Positions 1 to 9,612 of a DNA stretch of 64,000 nt are shown here, piece by piece (the first letter of the stretch is position 1; each line of letters starts with the position of its first letter). The DNA comes from CAZEQK01 sp964514395 (lineage in GTDB: Bacteria > Bacillota > Bacilli > Tepidibacillales > Tepidibacillaceae). Below the pieces are notes generated by a model. That model saw only the letters and a list, made by a program, of their open reading frames with translations, was not told where the DNA came from and ran no database searches. Both the position numbers and the translations under genes were made by a program. The stretch spans positions 52,077-116,076 of the forward strand of contig CAZEQK010000005.1 in assembly GCA_964514395.1 (NCBI GenBank), in the 5' to 3' direction.

Positions 1-1
1 T

Positions 2-142
2 ATCATACAATCAGTAATTAACGATGTTGGGGCTTCTAGTAAGTCTGATATGGGGAAAGTAATGGGCGCTGTAATACCAAAAGTAAAAGGACGTGCTGAT
101 GGTAAAATCATTAATCAGCTTGTTCAGGAGTACTTATCATAG
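2..142 (+). CDS. yqeY: GatB/YqeY domain protein, C-terminal fragment (5' end outside window)
   Basis: The window opens inside this gene; 46 codons up to TAG at 140-142 are visible. The readable tail (…DVGASSKSDMGKVMGAVIPK…GRADGKIINQLVQEYLS) has the GKVM…K.GRADG…N motif of the YqeY/GatB tail domain, related to the tRNA-binding tail of GatB amidotransferases. YqeY itself is a small protein of uncertain role found beside rpsU in Bacillus. Its position just upstream of nfeD-floA matches the Bacillus order yqeY-yqeZ-yqfA. It is followed by its own terminator. Confidence 0.85.
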   Translation: MIQSVINDVGASSKSDMGKVMGAVIPKVKGRADGKIINQLVQEYLS

Positions 143-216
143 TACGAATTTACTACAGGCTCTTGTGAAGGTGTAATCATATTTTTAACAACAAGTAAAA
201 TATTTAATGATATAAA

Positions 217-248
217 ATGACGTTTAGGTTAACTAAACGTCATTTTTT
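217..248 (+). terminator. Rho-independent terminator after yqeY
   Basis: A 10-bp stem (atgacgttta / taaacgtcat, 217-226 and 234-243) with a 7-nt loop is followed by a T run. Confidence 0.85.
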
Positions 249-324
249 CTTCATTAAAAAAATAAAATGGAATAAAAAAACTGAACTAATTCAAAATAGC
301 GCCGTTTAACAAAATATTGCATAA

Positions 325-352
325 GTTAGCGAAGGTTAGCTATCGGATAAAT
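325..352 (+). repeat. Dispersed 28-nt repeat, copy A
   Basis: The 28-mer contains the core GTTAGCTATCGGATAAAT. Related copies lie at 33424-33451 (minus orientation) and 40084-40111 (plus), all intergenic. The 330 bases between yqeY and nfeD otherwise hold only the yqeY terminator and AT-rich promoter-like sequence. Confidence 0.7.
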
Positions 353-472
353 GATTAGTATGATAAAATGAAAAGTATATAAATGTAAAAATTTATAAAA
401 TTGAAACCATTTGTTTATCCGTTTCGTAATACATTGCATATTAAGTAGTTGTTGATGAGAGGAGGTAATTTA

Positions 473-1792
473 TTGAAAAAATACATTTTAGTCTTATTAT
501 TAACCCTTCTTCTTTCTTTTAGTTTCTTTCCAGTTCTACAGTCTTCAATGGTGTCTGCAAATGCTGAAAAATTAGTCTATGTGATTCCAGTGGAACAAGG
601 TATAGAGCGCGGGTTAGAAAGCTTTCTTCAGAAGGGGTTTATTGAAGCAGAGAAAAATGGAGCGGATATGATTATCCTTGAAATCAATACATTAGGTGGA
701 GCTATAGATGCGGCACTTGGTATAGGTGAATTAATTCAGAATGAAGATATACCAGTAATCGCTTTTATAAAAGGAAAAGCTCTTTCAGCAGGGGCATTTA
801 TATCGTTAAGTGCAGATAAAATATATATGGAGCCTTCTAGTCATATTGGTGCATCGGCAGTTAGAACGATTACAGGCGATACAGTTGATCCAAAAATAAC
901 CTCAGTATGGAAAAGCTATATGAAAGATGCTGCACTTAGTCATCATAAGAATGAAAAGATTGCTGAAGGTATGGTTGACCCAAATGTGGTTATTCCAGAC
1001 ATTACGAAAAAAGGAGAATTAATTACCCTGAGCTCTGATGAAGCATTAAAGTATGGTATTGCAGATGGAATCGTGAATACTAGGAGTGAACTAATACGCA
1101 AGTTAGGTATGGGTAATACGATTATTACAGAGGTTCATTTAACACCTTCAGAAAAATTAGCTAGATTTGTTACAAATCCTTTTGTTATTCCATTTTTATT
1201 GATTATAGGATTAGCAGGAATTATCATTGAACTATTCGTTCCAGGATTTGGTGTATCAGGAATCATTGGGATTTCTGCCTTTGGACTTTACTTTTTTGGT
1301 AATTATTTTGCTGGTTTTGCTAGTTGGGAAGCTCTAATATTCTTCCTATTCGGATTTATCTTAATGGCCATTGAGCTGTTTGTTCCTGGATTTGGCGTTT
1401 TTGGAATAATGGGTATTATCTCATTTATTACTGGTATAGCCATGGCTGCCTATGAAACTACCTATGGATTATTCAGTATAGCAATCGCCATCGTCGTCAA
1501 TATTATTTTAGCTATTATACTTGTGAAATATTTTGGGAAAAAGGGCCTATGGAATCGATTTATTTTAAAGGATGAACAGAAAAAAGAGACTGGCTATGTA
1601 TCCCATATTAAAGATAAAAAACTAATAGGTTTAACTGGTAATTCGATTACGAAGTTAAGACCTTCTGGTACAGCATTAATTGAAGGTAAAAGATATGACG
1701 TTATTACCGAAGGGAATTTTATTGATGCTAACAAAGAAATAGAAGTCATTTTGGTAGAAGGAACTAGGATCGTTGTTAAGGAAGTTGTCTAA
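473..1792 (+). CDS. nfeD: NfeD family membrane serine protease-like protein (long form)
   Basis: 439 aa from a TTG start at 473. AGAGGAGG at 457-464 is correctly spaced for this TTG, while the in-frame ATG and TTG further upstream overlap or precede the SD. Order of parts: an N-terminal signal/TM segment ending near …SSMVSANA; a ClpP-like domain with the GKALSAGAFISLSADKIYM segment containing the SAG nucleophile region; four or five TM segments with two repeats of IELFVPGFGV; and a C-terminal OB-fold (about the last 70 aa). Long NfeD proteins are partners of flotillin/stomatin-type scaffold proteins, and the next gene is floA, so a membrane-microdomain quality-control pair is the likely role. 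Confidence 0.92.
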   Translation: MKKYILVLLLTLLLSFSFFPVLQSSMVSANAEKLVYVIPVEQGIERGLESFLQKGFIEAEKNGADMIILEINTLGGAIDAALGIGELIQNEDIPVIAFIKGKALSAGAFISLSADKIYMEPSSHIGASAVRTITGDTVDPKITSVWKSYMKDAALSHHKNEKIAEGMVDPNVVIPDITKKGELITLSSDEALKYGIADGIVNTRSELIRKLGMGNTIITEVHLTPSEKLARFVTNPFVIPFLLIIGLAGIIIELFVPGFGVSGIIGISAFGLYFFGNYFAGFASWEALIFFLFGFILMAIELFVPGFGVFGIMGIISFITGIAMAAYETTYGLFSIAIAIVVNIILAIILVKYFGKKGLWNRFILKDEQKKETGYVSHIKDKKLIGLTGNSITKLRPSGTALIEGKRYDVITEGNFIDANKEIEVILVEGTRIVVKEVV

Positions 1793-1842
1793 GGTGTGTA
1801 TTATTTTTTAAAAATATATATAAATTTTAGGAGGTAAGTAAT

Positions 1843-2829
1843 ATGGAATTAATTCCTTTATTATTATTTATTGCACTAGTTATAGTGCTATTATCAGTAT
1901 TTTTCACCTTTGTACCAATCATGCTCTGGATTTCAGCTATTGCATCAGGAGTAAAAGTTGGGATATTTACACTTGTTGGTATGAGACTACGCCGAGTTAT
2001 TCCTGCAAGAATTGTTAATCCTTTAATCAAGGCAAGAAAAGCTGGATTGGAGTTAAATACCAATCAATTAGAAAGTCATTATCTTGCTGGTGGTAATGTA
2101 GACCGAGTGGTAAATGCATTAATTGCAGCAGAAAGAGCTGATATTGCCCTTGGATTTGAACGTGCAGCAGCAATTGATTTAGCAGGTAGAGATGTATTAG
2201 AGGCAGTTCAGATGAGTGTTAATCCAAAGGTCATTGAGACACCTATCGTTGCAGCAGTTGCGAAGGATGGTATCGAAGTAAAGGCTAGAGCTAGGGTTAC
2301 TGTTCGAGCTAATATAGATCGTTTGGTTGGTGGTGCAGGAGAAGAAACGATAATTGCCCGTGTAGGGGAAGGTATTGTTACTACGATTGGTTCAGCCACT
2401 ACCCATAAACATGTTTTAGAAAATCCTGATGCTATTTCTCATACTGTCTTAGGTAAAGGTTTAGATGCAGGGACTGCATTTGAAATACTATCCATTGATA
2501 TTGCTGATGTAGATGTCGGTAAAAATATTGGTGCACAATTACAAACAGACCAAGCAGAGGCTGATAAGCAAATTGCTCAAGCAAAAGCTGAGGAAAGACG
2601 TGCGATGGCTGTGGCAACTGAACAGGAAATGAAGGCCAAGGTTCAAGAGATGCAAGCTAAGGTGGTTGAAGCGGAAGCAGAAGTGCCTTTAGCGATGGCA
2701 GATGCATTGAAAAATGGAAAAATTGGTGTTATGGATTATTTAAATATGCAAAATATCACAGCAGATACAGATATGAGAGATTCCTTTGGAAAAATGGACG
2801 ATCAAAATAATCGTAAAGATAAGAAATAG
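1843..2829 (+). CDS. floA: Flotillin-like protein FloA
   Basis: 328 aa; SD taggaggtaagta precedes the ATG. An N-terminal hydrophobic hairpin (residues about 5-45) is followed by the RARVTVRANIDRLVGGAGEETI-type SPFH core and by a long Ala/Glu/Lys-rich helix around residues 235-290 (KAEERRAMAVATEQEMKAK). Length and order match FloA (YqfA) of Bacillus, which forms functional membrane microdomains. It follows nfeD by 50 nt and is probably cotranscribed with it. Confidence 0.95.
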   Translation: MELIPLLLFIALVIVLLSVFFTFVPIMLWISAIASGVKVGIFTLVGMRLRRVIPARIVNPLIKARKAGLELNTNQLESHYLAGGNVDRVVNALIAAERADIALGFERAAAIDLAGRDVLEAVQMSVNPKVIETPIVAAVAKDGIEVKARARVTVRANIDRLVGGAGEETIIARVGEGIVTTIGSATTHKHVLENPDAISHTVLGKGLDAGTAFEILSIDIADVDVGKNIGAQLQTDQAEADKQIAQAKAEERRAMAVATEQEMKAKVQEMQAKVVEAEAEVPLAMADALKNGKIGVMDYLNMQNITADTDMRDSFGKMDDQNNRKDKK

Positions 2830-2837
2830 GTGATTAG

Positions 2838-3440
2838 ATGGAATGGTTAGTCTTCTTAATCGTTATAGGCTTAATTTCATCGGTTTTTAATCAAAATAAG
2901 CGGGGTAACAACAGCTCTAATAAAAATCCAAAAAACTATCGTACGCCAAATAGTTACCCTAGACCTGAACAGCCAAGAACGCAAAGAGCTGAACGATCAC
3001 CAAATGTAGTTGAAAATACATTAAAGGATTTAGATCGTCGACTCAATGAGCAGTTATCCTCTTGGAAGAGGGATGAAAATGAGCCAAACATCATATACGA
3101 AGAATCATCCATGCAACCCAATAATATTGAGATTAGAACGAGAAATACAGAGATTTTTAAAAATGTCGAAGAGCTAGCTTATGAGGATGAGTTAAGAACC
3201 CGCAGAATATATGATACAACTGTAAAAGATAACGAACCTACTTTTAAAAGTGTAAAAGAACTTGCAAGGGAATCTGAAGAGAAAACAGATAGAGTATATA
3301 ATCAGTACCTAAACAATAAGGATAGTAGTTTATCATTGAAGAGTCCTTATCAAGGGATGATATGGTCAGAAATTTACGGTACGCCTAGAAGTAAACGGCC
3401 ACATTATTCTTTTACAAAGTATATGATACCAAAAAAATAA
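2838..3440 (+). CDS. Uncharacterised membrane-anchored protein downstream of floA
   Basis: 200 aa starting 8 nt after floA, with RBS-like taggtgattag. A single N-terminal TM (residues 2-18) is followed by a basic, Asn/Pro-rich linker (30-60) and a charged, probably disordered or coiled tail. Residues about 110-120 and 137-150 carry a twice-repeated element of the form F-K-(N/S)-V-(E/K)-E-L-A. It occupies the slot of yqfB, but I cannot confirm homology. Location suggests an accessory of the NfeD-FloA membrane system; this is inference from context only. Confidence 0.6.
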   Translation: MEWLVFLIVIGLISSVFNQNKRGNNSSNKNPKNYRTPNSYPRPEQPRTQRAERSPNVVENTLKDLDRRLNEQLSSWKRDENEPNIIYEESSMQPNNIEIRTRNTEIFKNVEELAYEDELRTRRIYDTTVKDNEPTFKSVKELARESEEKTDRVYNQYLNNKDSSLSLKSPYQGMIWSEIYGTPRSKRPHYSFTKYMIPKK

Positions 3441-3451
3441 AAAAAATTTTT

Positions 3452-3484
3452 AAACCGTTGGTAATTTAACCAACGGTTTTTTTC
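3452..3484 (+). terminator. Rho-independent terminator after the nfeD-floA operon
   Basis: Stem aaaccgttgg / ccaacggttt (3452-3461, 3470-3479) with a T tract. It separates nfeD-floA from yqfC-yqfD. Confidence 0.9.
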
Positions 3485-3557
3485 ATATATAGATAATGAA
3501 TCATAATTTTCTTTTTTTTAGCATATTGCTTAAACAAGGATGAGAGGAGGCATGAGG

Positions 3558-3833
3558 GTGGGGAAACTTCGAAAGAAAATTAAACAACTAACAGTTAATC
3601 ATTTAGATTTACCAAGTGATTTAATACTAAATATGCCTAGAATCTCGGTCATTGGTTTTAATCAAATATATATTGAAAATTTTGAAAGTGTTGTTCAATT
3701 TAATGATAAATTCCTGCATATCAGGGTTAATAGAAAAGAAGTAAAAATTGTAGGAGAAAAACTAGTCATTCGGCAAATATGGCCTGATGAAATATTTATA
3801 GAAGGTGTAATAAAGGAAATACATCATTTATAA
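3558..3833 (+). CDS. yqfC: Sporulation protein YqfC
   Basis: 91 aa from GTG at 3558. AGAGGAGG (3543-3550) is 7 nt upstream; the in-frame ATGs at 3540 and 3552 sit before or on top of that SD. Sequence features of the YqfC family are visible: a basic N-terminus, LPSDLILNMPRISVIG near residues 15-30, and a short beta-rich body (…VVQFNDKFLHIRVN…). YqfC is expressed in the mother cell and pairs with YqfD, which follows here. Confidence 0.85.
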   Translation: MGKLRKKIKQLTVNHLDLPSDLILNMPRISVIGFNQIYIENFESVVQFNDKFLHIRVNRKEVKIVGEKLVIRQIWPDEIFIEGVIKEIHHL

Positions 3834-3985
3834 ATTTCTTCACAAAAAAAGTCAACATATCCCAAAAGTAATCATAATAAAAAAATTTTATTACTTCTTC
3901 AGCTCGCATTGGGTCAGTGTTGCGATCAATATACTTTAATAACCTTCACCATAATAAGGTGGGCTTTATCTTTGGAGGTGTCTTT

Positions 3986-5173
3986 TTGAACAATAAATTA
4001 TTAAAATGGTTGCGAGGATACATCATATGCACGTTAAGAGGAAAATATATTGAACGCTTTATCAATATGACTATTAAAAAAAATATACATATCTGGGATT
4101 TTACAATTATTGACCATCATCAAGCGAAATTTTCTATTTCTATCCGTGATTTTTTTAATCTAAAACCCATATTAAAGTCGACCTATACTAGAGTACATCT
4201 GAAGGATAGAATAGGTTTACCGTTTTTTTTGGACAAATTATTTAAGCGCAAAGGATTTTTATTAGGACTTATATTATTTATCTCTATTATTTATATTTTT
4301 TCATCAATGATTTGGACAATTAGTGTAGAAGGAAATCATATGATAAAAACTGAAAAAATTTATCAAGCCATTGATCAAATTGGTATACATAAAGGGATGT
4401 TTAAGCGACAACTCCCTGAACAAAGTATTATACAAGATAAATTACAGACGAAATTACCAGATACAGCATGGATTGGGGTTCATATTGAAGGTACAAAGTT
4501 AAATATTACGATTGTAGAGAAGGTTAAACCAGTTCCTAAATCTAACTTAGGGGCAAGAAATATTATTGCAGATAAAGATGCTGTTGTGGAGAGGATTATT
4601 GCTGAAAAAGGGATACCAAAGGTCAAAGTAAATGATAGGGTAAAAAAAGGAGATATACTTATTTCGGGACTTATTGGCAATGAAGAAAATAAACAAGCCA
4701 TTGCAGCAAAAGGGATAGTAAAAGGTATTGTATGGTATCAATCAGTGGTTACCGTTCCAATGGTTAGAGAGTGGAAAGAATATACAGGGAACTTTATTGA
4801 AAAAAAATATATAGGAATCGGTAATAGAATGATAAAATATAAGGGATATAGTGATATCAACTATAAGAAATTCGAAAAAAAATATTATGGGAAAAGAGTA
4901 TCTTGGAAAAACTATCAATTACCAGTTATATTTGTTACAGAAAAAATCTTAGAATATGAAGAAAAGAGAGAAAAGATAACGACTCAAGATGCATATAACA
5001 TTGCAATTTTTCAAGCGGAAAATGATTTAAACACTAAAATTTCGTCTAATAGTAAATTATTAAGCCGAAAGATTTTGCAACAGCAAGTAGTTGATGATAA
5101 ATTATCTATAAAGATTATTTATGAAGTATTAGAAGATATTACAAAAACACAACCGATTATTCAAGGAGAATGA
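3986..5173 (+). CDS. yqfD: Sporulation protein YqfD
   Basis: 395 aa from TTG at 3986; SD ggaggtg at 3974-3980. The earlier in-frame start at 3917 has no SD. An N-terminal cytoplasmic domain (…WLRGYIICTLRGKYIERFIN…) is followed by one TM near residues 90-110 (GFLLGLILFISIIYIFSSMIW). A large extracytoplasmic domain follows with EGNHMIKTEKIYQAIDQIG and the PDTAWIGVHIEGT region. The order yqfC-yqfD-phoH is the sporulation-associated arrangement in Bacillus and Clostridia. The stop overlaps the phoH reading frame start. Confidence 0.88.
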   Translation: MNNKLLKWLRGYIICTLRGKYIERFINMTIKKNIHIWDFTIIDHHQAKFSISIRDFFNLKPILKSTYTRVHLKDRIGLPFFLDKLFKRKGFLLGLILFISIIYIFSSMIWTISVEGNHMIKTEKIYQAIDQIGIHKGMFKRQLPEQSIIQDKLQTKLPDTAWIGVHIEGTKLNITIVEKVKPVPKSNLGARNIIADKDAVVERIIAEKGIPKVKVNDRVKKGDILISGLIGNEENKQAIAAKGIVKGIVWYQSVVTVPMVREWKEYTGNFIEKKYIGIGNRMIKYKGYSDINYKKFEKKYYGKRVSWKNYQLPVIFVTEKILEYEEKREKITTQDAYNIAIFQAENDLNTKISSNSKLLSRKILQQQVVDDKLSIKIIYEVLEDITKTQPIIQGE

Positions 5174-5178
5174 GACAT

Positions 5179-6147
5179 TTGCAGGTAGATCTACATGAAA
5201 GAGAAGTAAAACTAAATAATATTGAAGATAGATTACAGCTATTTGGCCCAAACGATCAATGGTTGAATTTGATACAAAATAGAACAGATGTTCAAATTTT
5301 TACAAGAAAAGAAAATATGATTATACATGGGGATAAAGAAGAAGTTAATAAGATTTCAAACTTATTTGAAGTATTAATTCAGTTGGTTAAAAAAGGATAT
5401 AGGTTATCGCAAAGGGATATTTATTATGCATTAGAACTAACAAAAGATAATTTAATAAACGAATTGCTTGAGCTTTTTGACGAAAAAATTATCACGACAT
5501 ATAAAGGCAAAGAAATTCGTGTAAAATCCTTAGGTCAGCGTCATTATATTTCAACCATTAGAAAAAAAGATATCGTATTTGGTATTGGCCCAGCTGGAAC
5601 TGGCAAAACCTATTTGGCAGTTGTTATGGCTGTAGCAGCTTTAAAGCAAGGATCAATAAAAAAAATCGTATTGACCCGTCCTGCAGTTGAGGCCGGTGAA
5701 AATTTAGGTTTTTTACCAGGAGATCTCCAAGAAAAGGTTAATCCTTACCTTAGACCAATTTATGATGCTTTATATGATGTTTTAGGTGTTGAACAAGTAA
5801 ATAAATATTTAGAGCGTAGGATGATTGAAATTGCTCCTTTAGCCTATATGCGAGGTAGAACGTTAGATGATTCCTTTGTCATACTTGATGAAGCTCAAAA
5901 CACAGCTCCAGAACAAATGAAAATGTTTTTAACTCGATTAGGGTTTGGATCGAAAATGGTTATAACTGGAGATGTAACTCAGATTGACTTACCTAGCAAA
6001 ACAAGATCTGGACTACGTAAAGCGGAACAAATTCTTAAAATGATTGATGATATTGGTTTTATCTATTTGTCTGAGCATGACGTTGTTAGACATCACTTGG
6101 TTCGAAAAATTATTTTGGCCTACGGTAAAGCTGATCAACCGCTATAA
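5179..6147 (+). CDS. phoH: PhoH family ATPase
   Basis: 322 aa from TTG 5179; AAGGAG (5163-5168) is 10 nt upstream. ATG 5170 is in frame but only 1 nt from that SD, so it is less likely. Walker A GPAGTGKT (residues 137-144), then the TRPAVEAGE.LGFLPGD motif, then Walker B FVILDEAQN and TGDVTQIDLP are all diagnostic of PhoH/PhoH-like ATPases of the phosphate-starvation family, usually neighbours of ybeY and thought to act in RNA metabolism. It is intact, full length and in the conserved yqfD-phoH-pgpH-ybeY order. Confidence 0.93.
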   Translation: MQVDLHEREVKLNNIEDRLQLFGPNDQWLNLIQNRTDVQIFTRKENMIIHGDKEEVNKISNLFEVLIQLVKKGYRLSQRDIYYALELTKDNLINELLELFDEKIITTYKGKEIRVKSLGQRHYISTIRKKDIVFGIGPAGTGKTYLAVVMAVAALKQGSIKKIVLTRPAVEAGENLGFLPGDLQEKVNPYLRPIYDALYDVLGVEQVNKYLERRMIEIAPLAYMRGRTLDDSFVILDEAQNTAPEQMKMFLTRLGFGSKMVITGDVTQIDLPSKTRSGLRKAEQILKMIDDIGFIYLSEHDVVRHHLVRKIILAYGKADQPL

Positions 6148-6240
6148 AATAATAAAACTCAAATTAACATGCTTTTGATATATAATTAATCTCTGATTAT
6201 ATTCTATAGATTTTCTGGGTTGTGCAAAGGGGTGACAGTA

Positions 6241-8382
6241 ATGAAGAAAAAAAGGGAAAATAATAGCTGGATGTATATAAAATTTTTAGAGGATTGGGTA
6301 AACCATGCATCAGTTCGCTATTTTATGTACATTTTATTAGGAATAAGTATGTATCTTCTATTGATGGGACAAGTTATTCCAAAAACCTATGAATTAAAAC
6401 AAGGAGAAAACAGCCCAATTGATTTAAGTTCCCGGATAAGTGTTATTGATGAATATGATACAAACCTTCAAAAAGAGGCGGCTGCTAAAGCAGTGGGGGA
6501 AGTATATATAAAAGACCCCGATGTATTAAGTAATCAATTAAAGGATATGGATGAATATTTTGATAATATTACAAGTATCATCAACGAGAAGGATGTTTTA
6601 GTTAAGGATAAAGTAGAAAAGATTACTCAATTAGATAATAATATCCTATCAGAGGAATCAATAAAATTAATAGCTAGCTTATCTGTTGATAAAATTAATA
6701 ATATTAAATATATTTCTAAGACTACGCTAGATGTCATGATGAATACAGGTGTTAGATATGACGATCTGAATTCTGCTTACCAAAAAGCAGAAGAAATGAT
6801 TAAAGATAATCCTTATGATAACGGTGAAAAGATTAAAAATATTGCTTTTGAAATGACGAAGCATTTTATTAAACCAAACTATTTTTATGATGCAAAACAG
6901 ACTATAACAAAACGTCAAGAGGCAAAAGATAATGTACAACCAATTATTATTAAAAAAGACGAACTTATTGTGAAGCAGGGACAATATATCGATCAGTCCA
7001 CCAATGAGAAACTAAAAGCTGCTGGCTTATTAAAGGATACATCTACATTATGGCCTTATTTTGGACTACTTTTGATTGTTGGTCTATTAGCCTTTTTATT
7101 ATTCTATAGTATTGAACGAATGAAACCAAGATTACACAAAAATAATAAATCATTACTCATGTTATTTATTATTATTCTATTAACGATAACTAGTATCTCT
7201 ATACTAGGTATGGTTGGAGGAAATTCCCTGACCTCACCTATTGGTTTTTTAGCACCGGTGGCATTTGGTGTTATGTTGATCACTCTTTTAATTAGTCTTA
7301 GGTTTGCAATACTAAGTGGAGCGATATTCAGCATTTTTGCAAGTTTAATGTTTAATTTTGACCAAACCATGATTTTTGATTTTCGTTATGGCTTCGTCTT
7401 ACTAATGGGAAGTACGGCTGGTGCTTTTGCTATCGGTAGAGTGAAGCAGCGTTCCTCTATTTTAAAAGCCGGTATTATTGTAGCTTTATTTAATGTTCTT
7501 TCAATTTTGGTCATTATCATGTTAACCAATCAGAGCTTTACATTTCGAGATGGGTTGGAAATGGTTATCTATGGAGTGATTGGTGGGATTTTTTCCTCAG
7601 TTTTAACGATAGGCTTCCTGCCTTTTTTTGAGACGGTATTTGGAATTCTGTCTCCAATCAATCTAATTGAACTATCAAATCCAAATCATCCTCTGTTGAG
7701 AAAGCTTTTAATTGAAACGCCCGGGACATATCATCATAGTATCATTGTCGGAAATCTTGCTGAGTCAGCGGCGGAAACAATTGGTGCTAACGGATTGCTT
7801 GCAAGAGTTGGTGCTTATTATCATGACTTAGGAAAAACGAAAAGACCGACTTTCTTTATCGAGAATCAGCTTAATATGGAAAACCCTCATGATAATATTG
7901 CACCTAGCTTAAGTAAAAAAATTATTATTTCCCATACAAAAGACGGTGTTGAGATGTTAAAGGAGCACAAATTACCTCATGCTATTCAGGATATTGCTCA
8001 ACAGCATCATGGAACGACGCTATTAAAATATTTTTATTACAAGGCGTTAAAGGAAACTGATGAGGAAATTCCAGAAAGTGAATATAGGTATCCTGGTCCT
8101 AAGCCCCAAACAAAGGAGGCAGCAATAGTTGGAATAGCAGATAGTATAGAGGCTGCTGTACGATCACTATCAAAACCAACAAATGAATCAATAGAAGAAA
8201 TGGTTCGAAAGATTATCAAGTCTAAACTAGATGATGGTCAACTAAATGAGTGTGATCTTACTTTAAAAGAATTAGAAATTGTAGCAATATCTATGCTTGA
8301 GACAATTAAAGGTATTTTTCATTCTCGAATTGAGTATCCTGATGAAAATGTAGAGGAGCATAAAGGAGTGAAAACAAGTTAA
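6241..8382 (+). CDS. pgpH: 7TM-HD cyclic di-AMP phosphodiesterase PgpH
   Basis: 713 aa from ATG 6241 behind aaaggggtgac. Residues 1-270 hold one TM and a large extracellular 7TMR-HDED domain. A block of seven TMs follows, then the cytoplasmic HD domain with GTYHHSIIVGNLAE, YYHDLGK and a later QQHHGT motif. The HD-domain metal ligands visible are the HH, HD and HH pairs. PgpH (YqfF) degrades c-di-AMP in Firmicutes. It overlaps ybeY by one base (taATG), implying translational coupling. Confidence 0.93.
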   Translation: MKKKRENNSWMYIKFLEDWVNHASVRYFMYILLGISMYLLLMGQVIPKTYELKQGENSPIDLSSRISVIDEYDTNLQKEAAAKAVGEVYIKDPDVLSNQLKDMDEYFDNITSIINEKDVLVKDKVEKITQLDNNILSEESIKLIASLSVDKINNIKYISKTTLDVMMNTGVRYDDLNSAYQKAEEMIKDNPYDNGEKIKNIAFEMTKHFIKPNYFYDAKQTITKRQEAKDNVQPIIIKKDELIVKQGQYIDQSTNEKLKAAGLLKDTSTLWPYFGLLLIVGLLAFLLFYSIERMKPRLHKNNKSLLMLFIIILLTITSISILGMVGGNSLTSPIGFLAPVAFGVMLITLLISLRFAILSGAIFSIFASLMFNFDQTMIFDFRYGFVLLMGSTAGAFAIGRVKQRSSILKAGIIVALFNVLSILVIIMLTNQSFTFRDGLEMVIYGVIGGIFSSVLTIGFLPFFETVFGILSPINLIELSNPNHPLLRKLLIETPGTYHHSIIVGNLAESAAETIGANGLLARVGAYYHDLGKTKRPTFFIENQLNMENPHDNIAPSLSKKIIISHTKDGVEMLKEHKLPHAIQDIAQQHHGTTLLKYFYYKALKETDEEIPESEYRYPGPKPQTKEAAIVGIADSIEAAVRSLSKPTNESIEEMVRKIIKSKLDDGQLNECDLTLKELEIVAISMLETIKGIFHSRIEYPDENVEEHKGVKTS

Positions 8383-8864
8383 TGATTAATGTGGATATAA
8401 TTAACGAGCAAGACAATAGAGAAATAAAAGAAGAAGAATATAAACTTATAACAGATGTATTAACTGAAGCAGCAAGGATTGAAGGAATTGAAAATGGCGA
8501 GGTCGCTGTTATTTTAGTTGATGACAGTGCCATTCATGACTTGAATCGAGATTATCGAGGCATTGATAGACCTACGGATGTTCTATCCTTTGCCATGAAC
8601 GAATCAGCAGAGGATGAAATGACAATTTTGTATGATGACGAGATTGGGGACATTCCCAATGTGCTCGGTGATATCATTATTTCTATTCCCCGGGCAATGG
8701 AACAAGCAAATGAGTATAGCCATAGCTTTGACAGAGAACTTGGTTTTCTAACAGTTCATGGTTTTTTACATTTACTAGGCTATGATCATCAGGAAGAAAA
8801 GGAAGAAAAGGATATGTTTGATAAACAGGAGTTAGTTCTAAAACAATTAAAGATATTTAGGTGA
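8382..8864 (+). CDS. ybeY: Endoribonuclease YbeY, 16S rRNA maturation factor
   Basis: 160 aa. The zinc-binding signature HGFLHLLGYDH (His126, His130, His136) is complete, as is the upstream YRGIDRPTDVLSFA motif. YbeY acts in 16S 3'-end processing and ribosome quality control. The start codon overlaps the pgpH stop. Confidence 0.96.
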   Translation: MINVDIINEQDNREIKEEEYKLITDVLTEAARIEGIENGEVAVILVDDSAIHDLNRDYRGIDRPTDVLSFAMNESAEDEMTILYDDEIGDIPNVLGDIIISIPRAMEQANEYSHSFDRELGFLTVHGFLHLLGYDHQEEKEEKDMFDKQELVLKQLKIFR

Positions 8865-8871
8865 TGATTAA

Positions 8872-9558
8872 TTGTTAGTGAAAAGATTAATACGTTCATT
8901 TTTCCATGCCAGTGAGGGAATCGTATATTCAATAAGAACTCAGAGAAATATGAAGATTCATGTCTCCTTTGCTTTAGCGGTACTATTAATGGGAATGGCA
9001 TTTCATTTTAATAATTTAGATACCACCATTATTTTAATGGTTATTGGAATGGTTTTAAGTGCCGAGACCTTTAATACCGCGATTGAAATAACTGTTGATT
9101 TGATAACTGATCAGTACCATCAACTAGCAAAATATGCAAAGGACTTAGCTGCTGGAGCAGTACTATTAATTGCGATTATAGCCACAACTGTAGGAGCTAT
9201 TGTTATATTTCCATATGTAAAAATCTTTCTTACGAATGGGTGGGCACCAAATCATAAAAGTCCCATTTCCTTTTTTTCCATGCAAATCATATTTATTATC
9301 ATTATTACATATATCATAAAGGCTTTTTGGAAAAATAGAAATAATAGCTATCAACCAAATGTGCTCATTGGTGTATTATTGTTTTTTGTTTCATTATTAT
9401 TTGTACTTCATATATTTTATCTCTATTATGTATTTATCATAACGATCGTAATTGTCTTTATCTTGAAAATGAAGAACATCGTTTCATTACAAGGCATTAT
9501 TCAAAACGTCTTCATATCAATGGTTGGTTTTTACCTATTATATTGGTTGCTTTTTTAG
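8872..9558 (+). CDS. dgkA: Diacylglycerol/undecaprenol kinase (DgkA family) with a C-terminal membrane extension
   Basis: 228 aa from TTG 8872, 7 nt after ybeY. The first ~125 residues are a complete DgkA: an N-terminal amphipathic segment (FFHASEGIVYSIRTQRNMKIH), TM helices, and the catalytic motif SAETFNTAIEITVDLITD. Gram-positive DgkA normally ends there, at about 120-130 aa. This protein continues with ~100 more residues forming three or four further TM segments (from about residue 145), with no PAP2 phosphatase motif. It probably phosphorylates undecaprenol for recycling into cell-wall synthesis; the role of the extension is unknown. Confidence 0.85.
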   Translation: MLVKRLIRSFFHASEGIVYSIRTQRNMKIHVSFALAVLLMGMAFHFNNLDTTIILMVIGMVLSAETFNTAIEITVDLITDQYHQLAKYAKDLAAGAVLLIAIIATTVGAIVIFPYVKIFLTNGWAPNHKSPISFFSMQIIFIIIITYIIKAFWKNRNNSYQPNVLIGVLLFFVSLLFVLHIFYLYYVFIITIVIVFILKMKNIVSLQGIIQNVFISMVGFYLLYWLLF

Positions 9559-9612
9559 ATTTTGTTCATATAAATTCTACAAATCAGTCTTCATAGGGGG
9601 CACAAAAAATAG

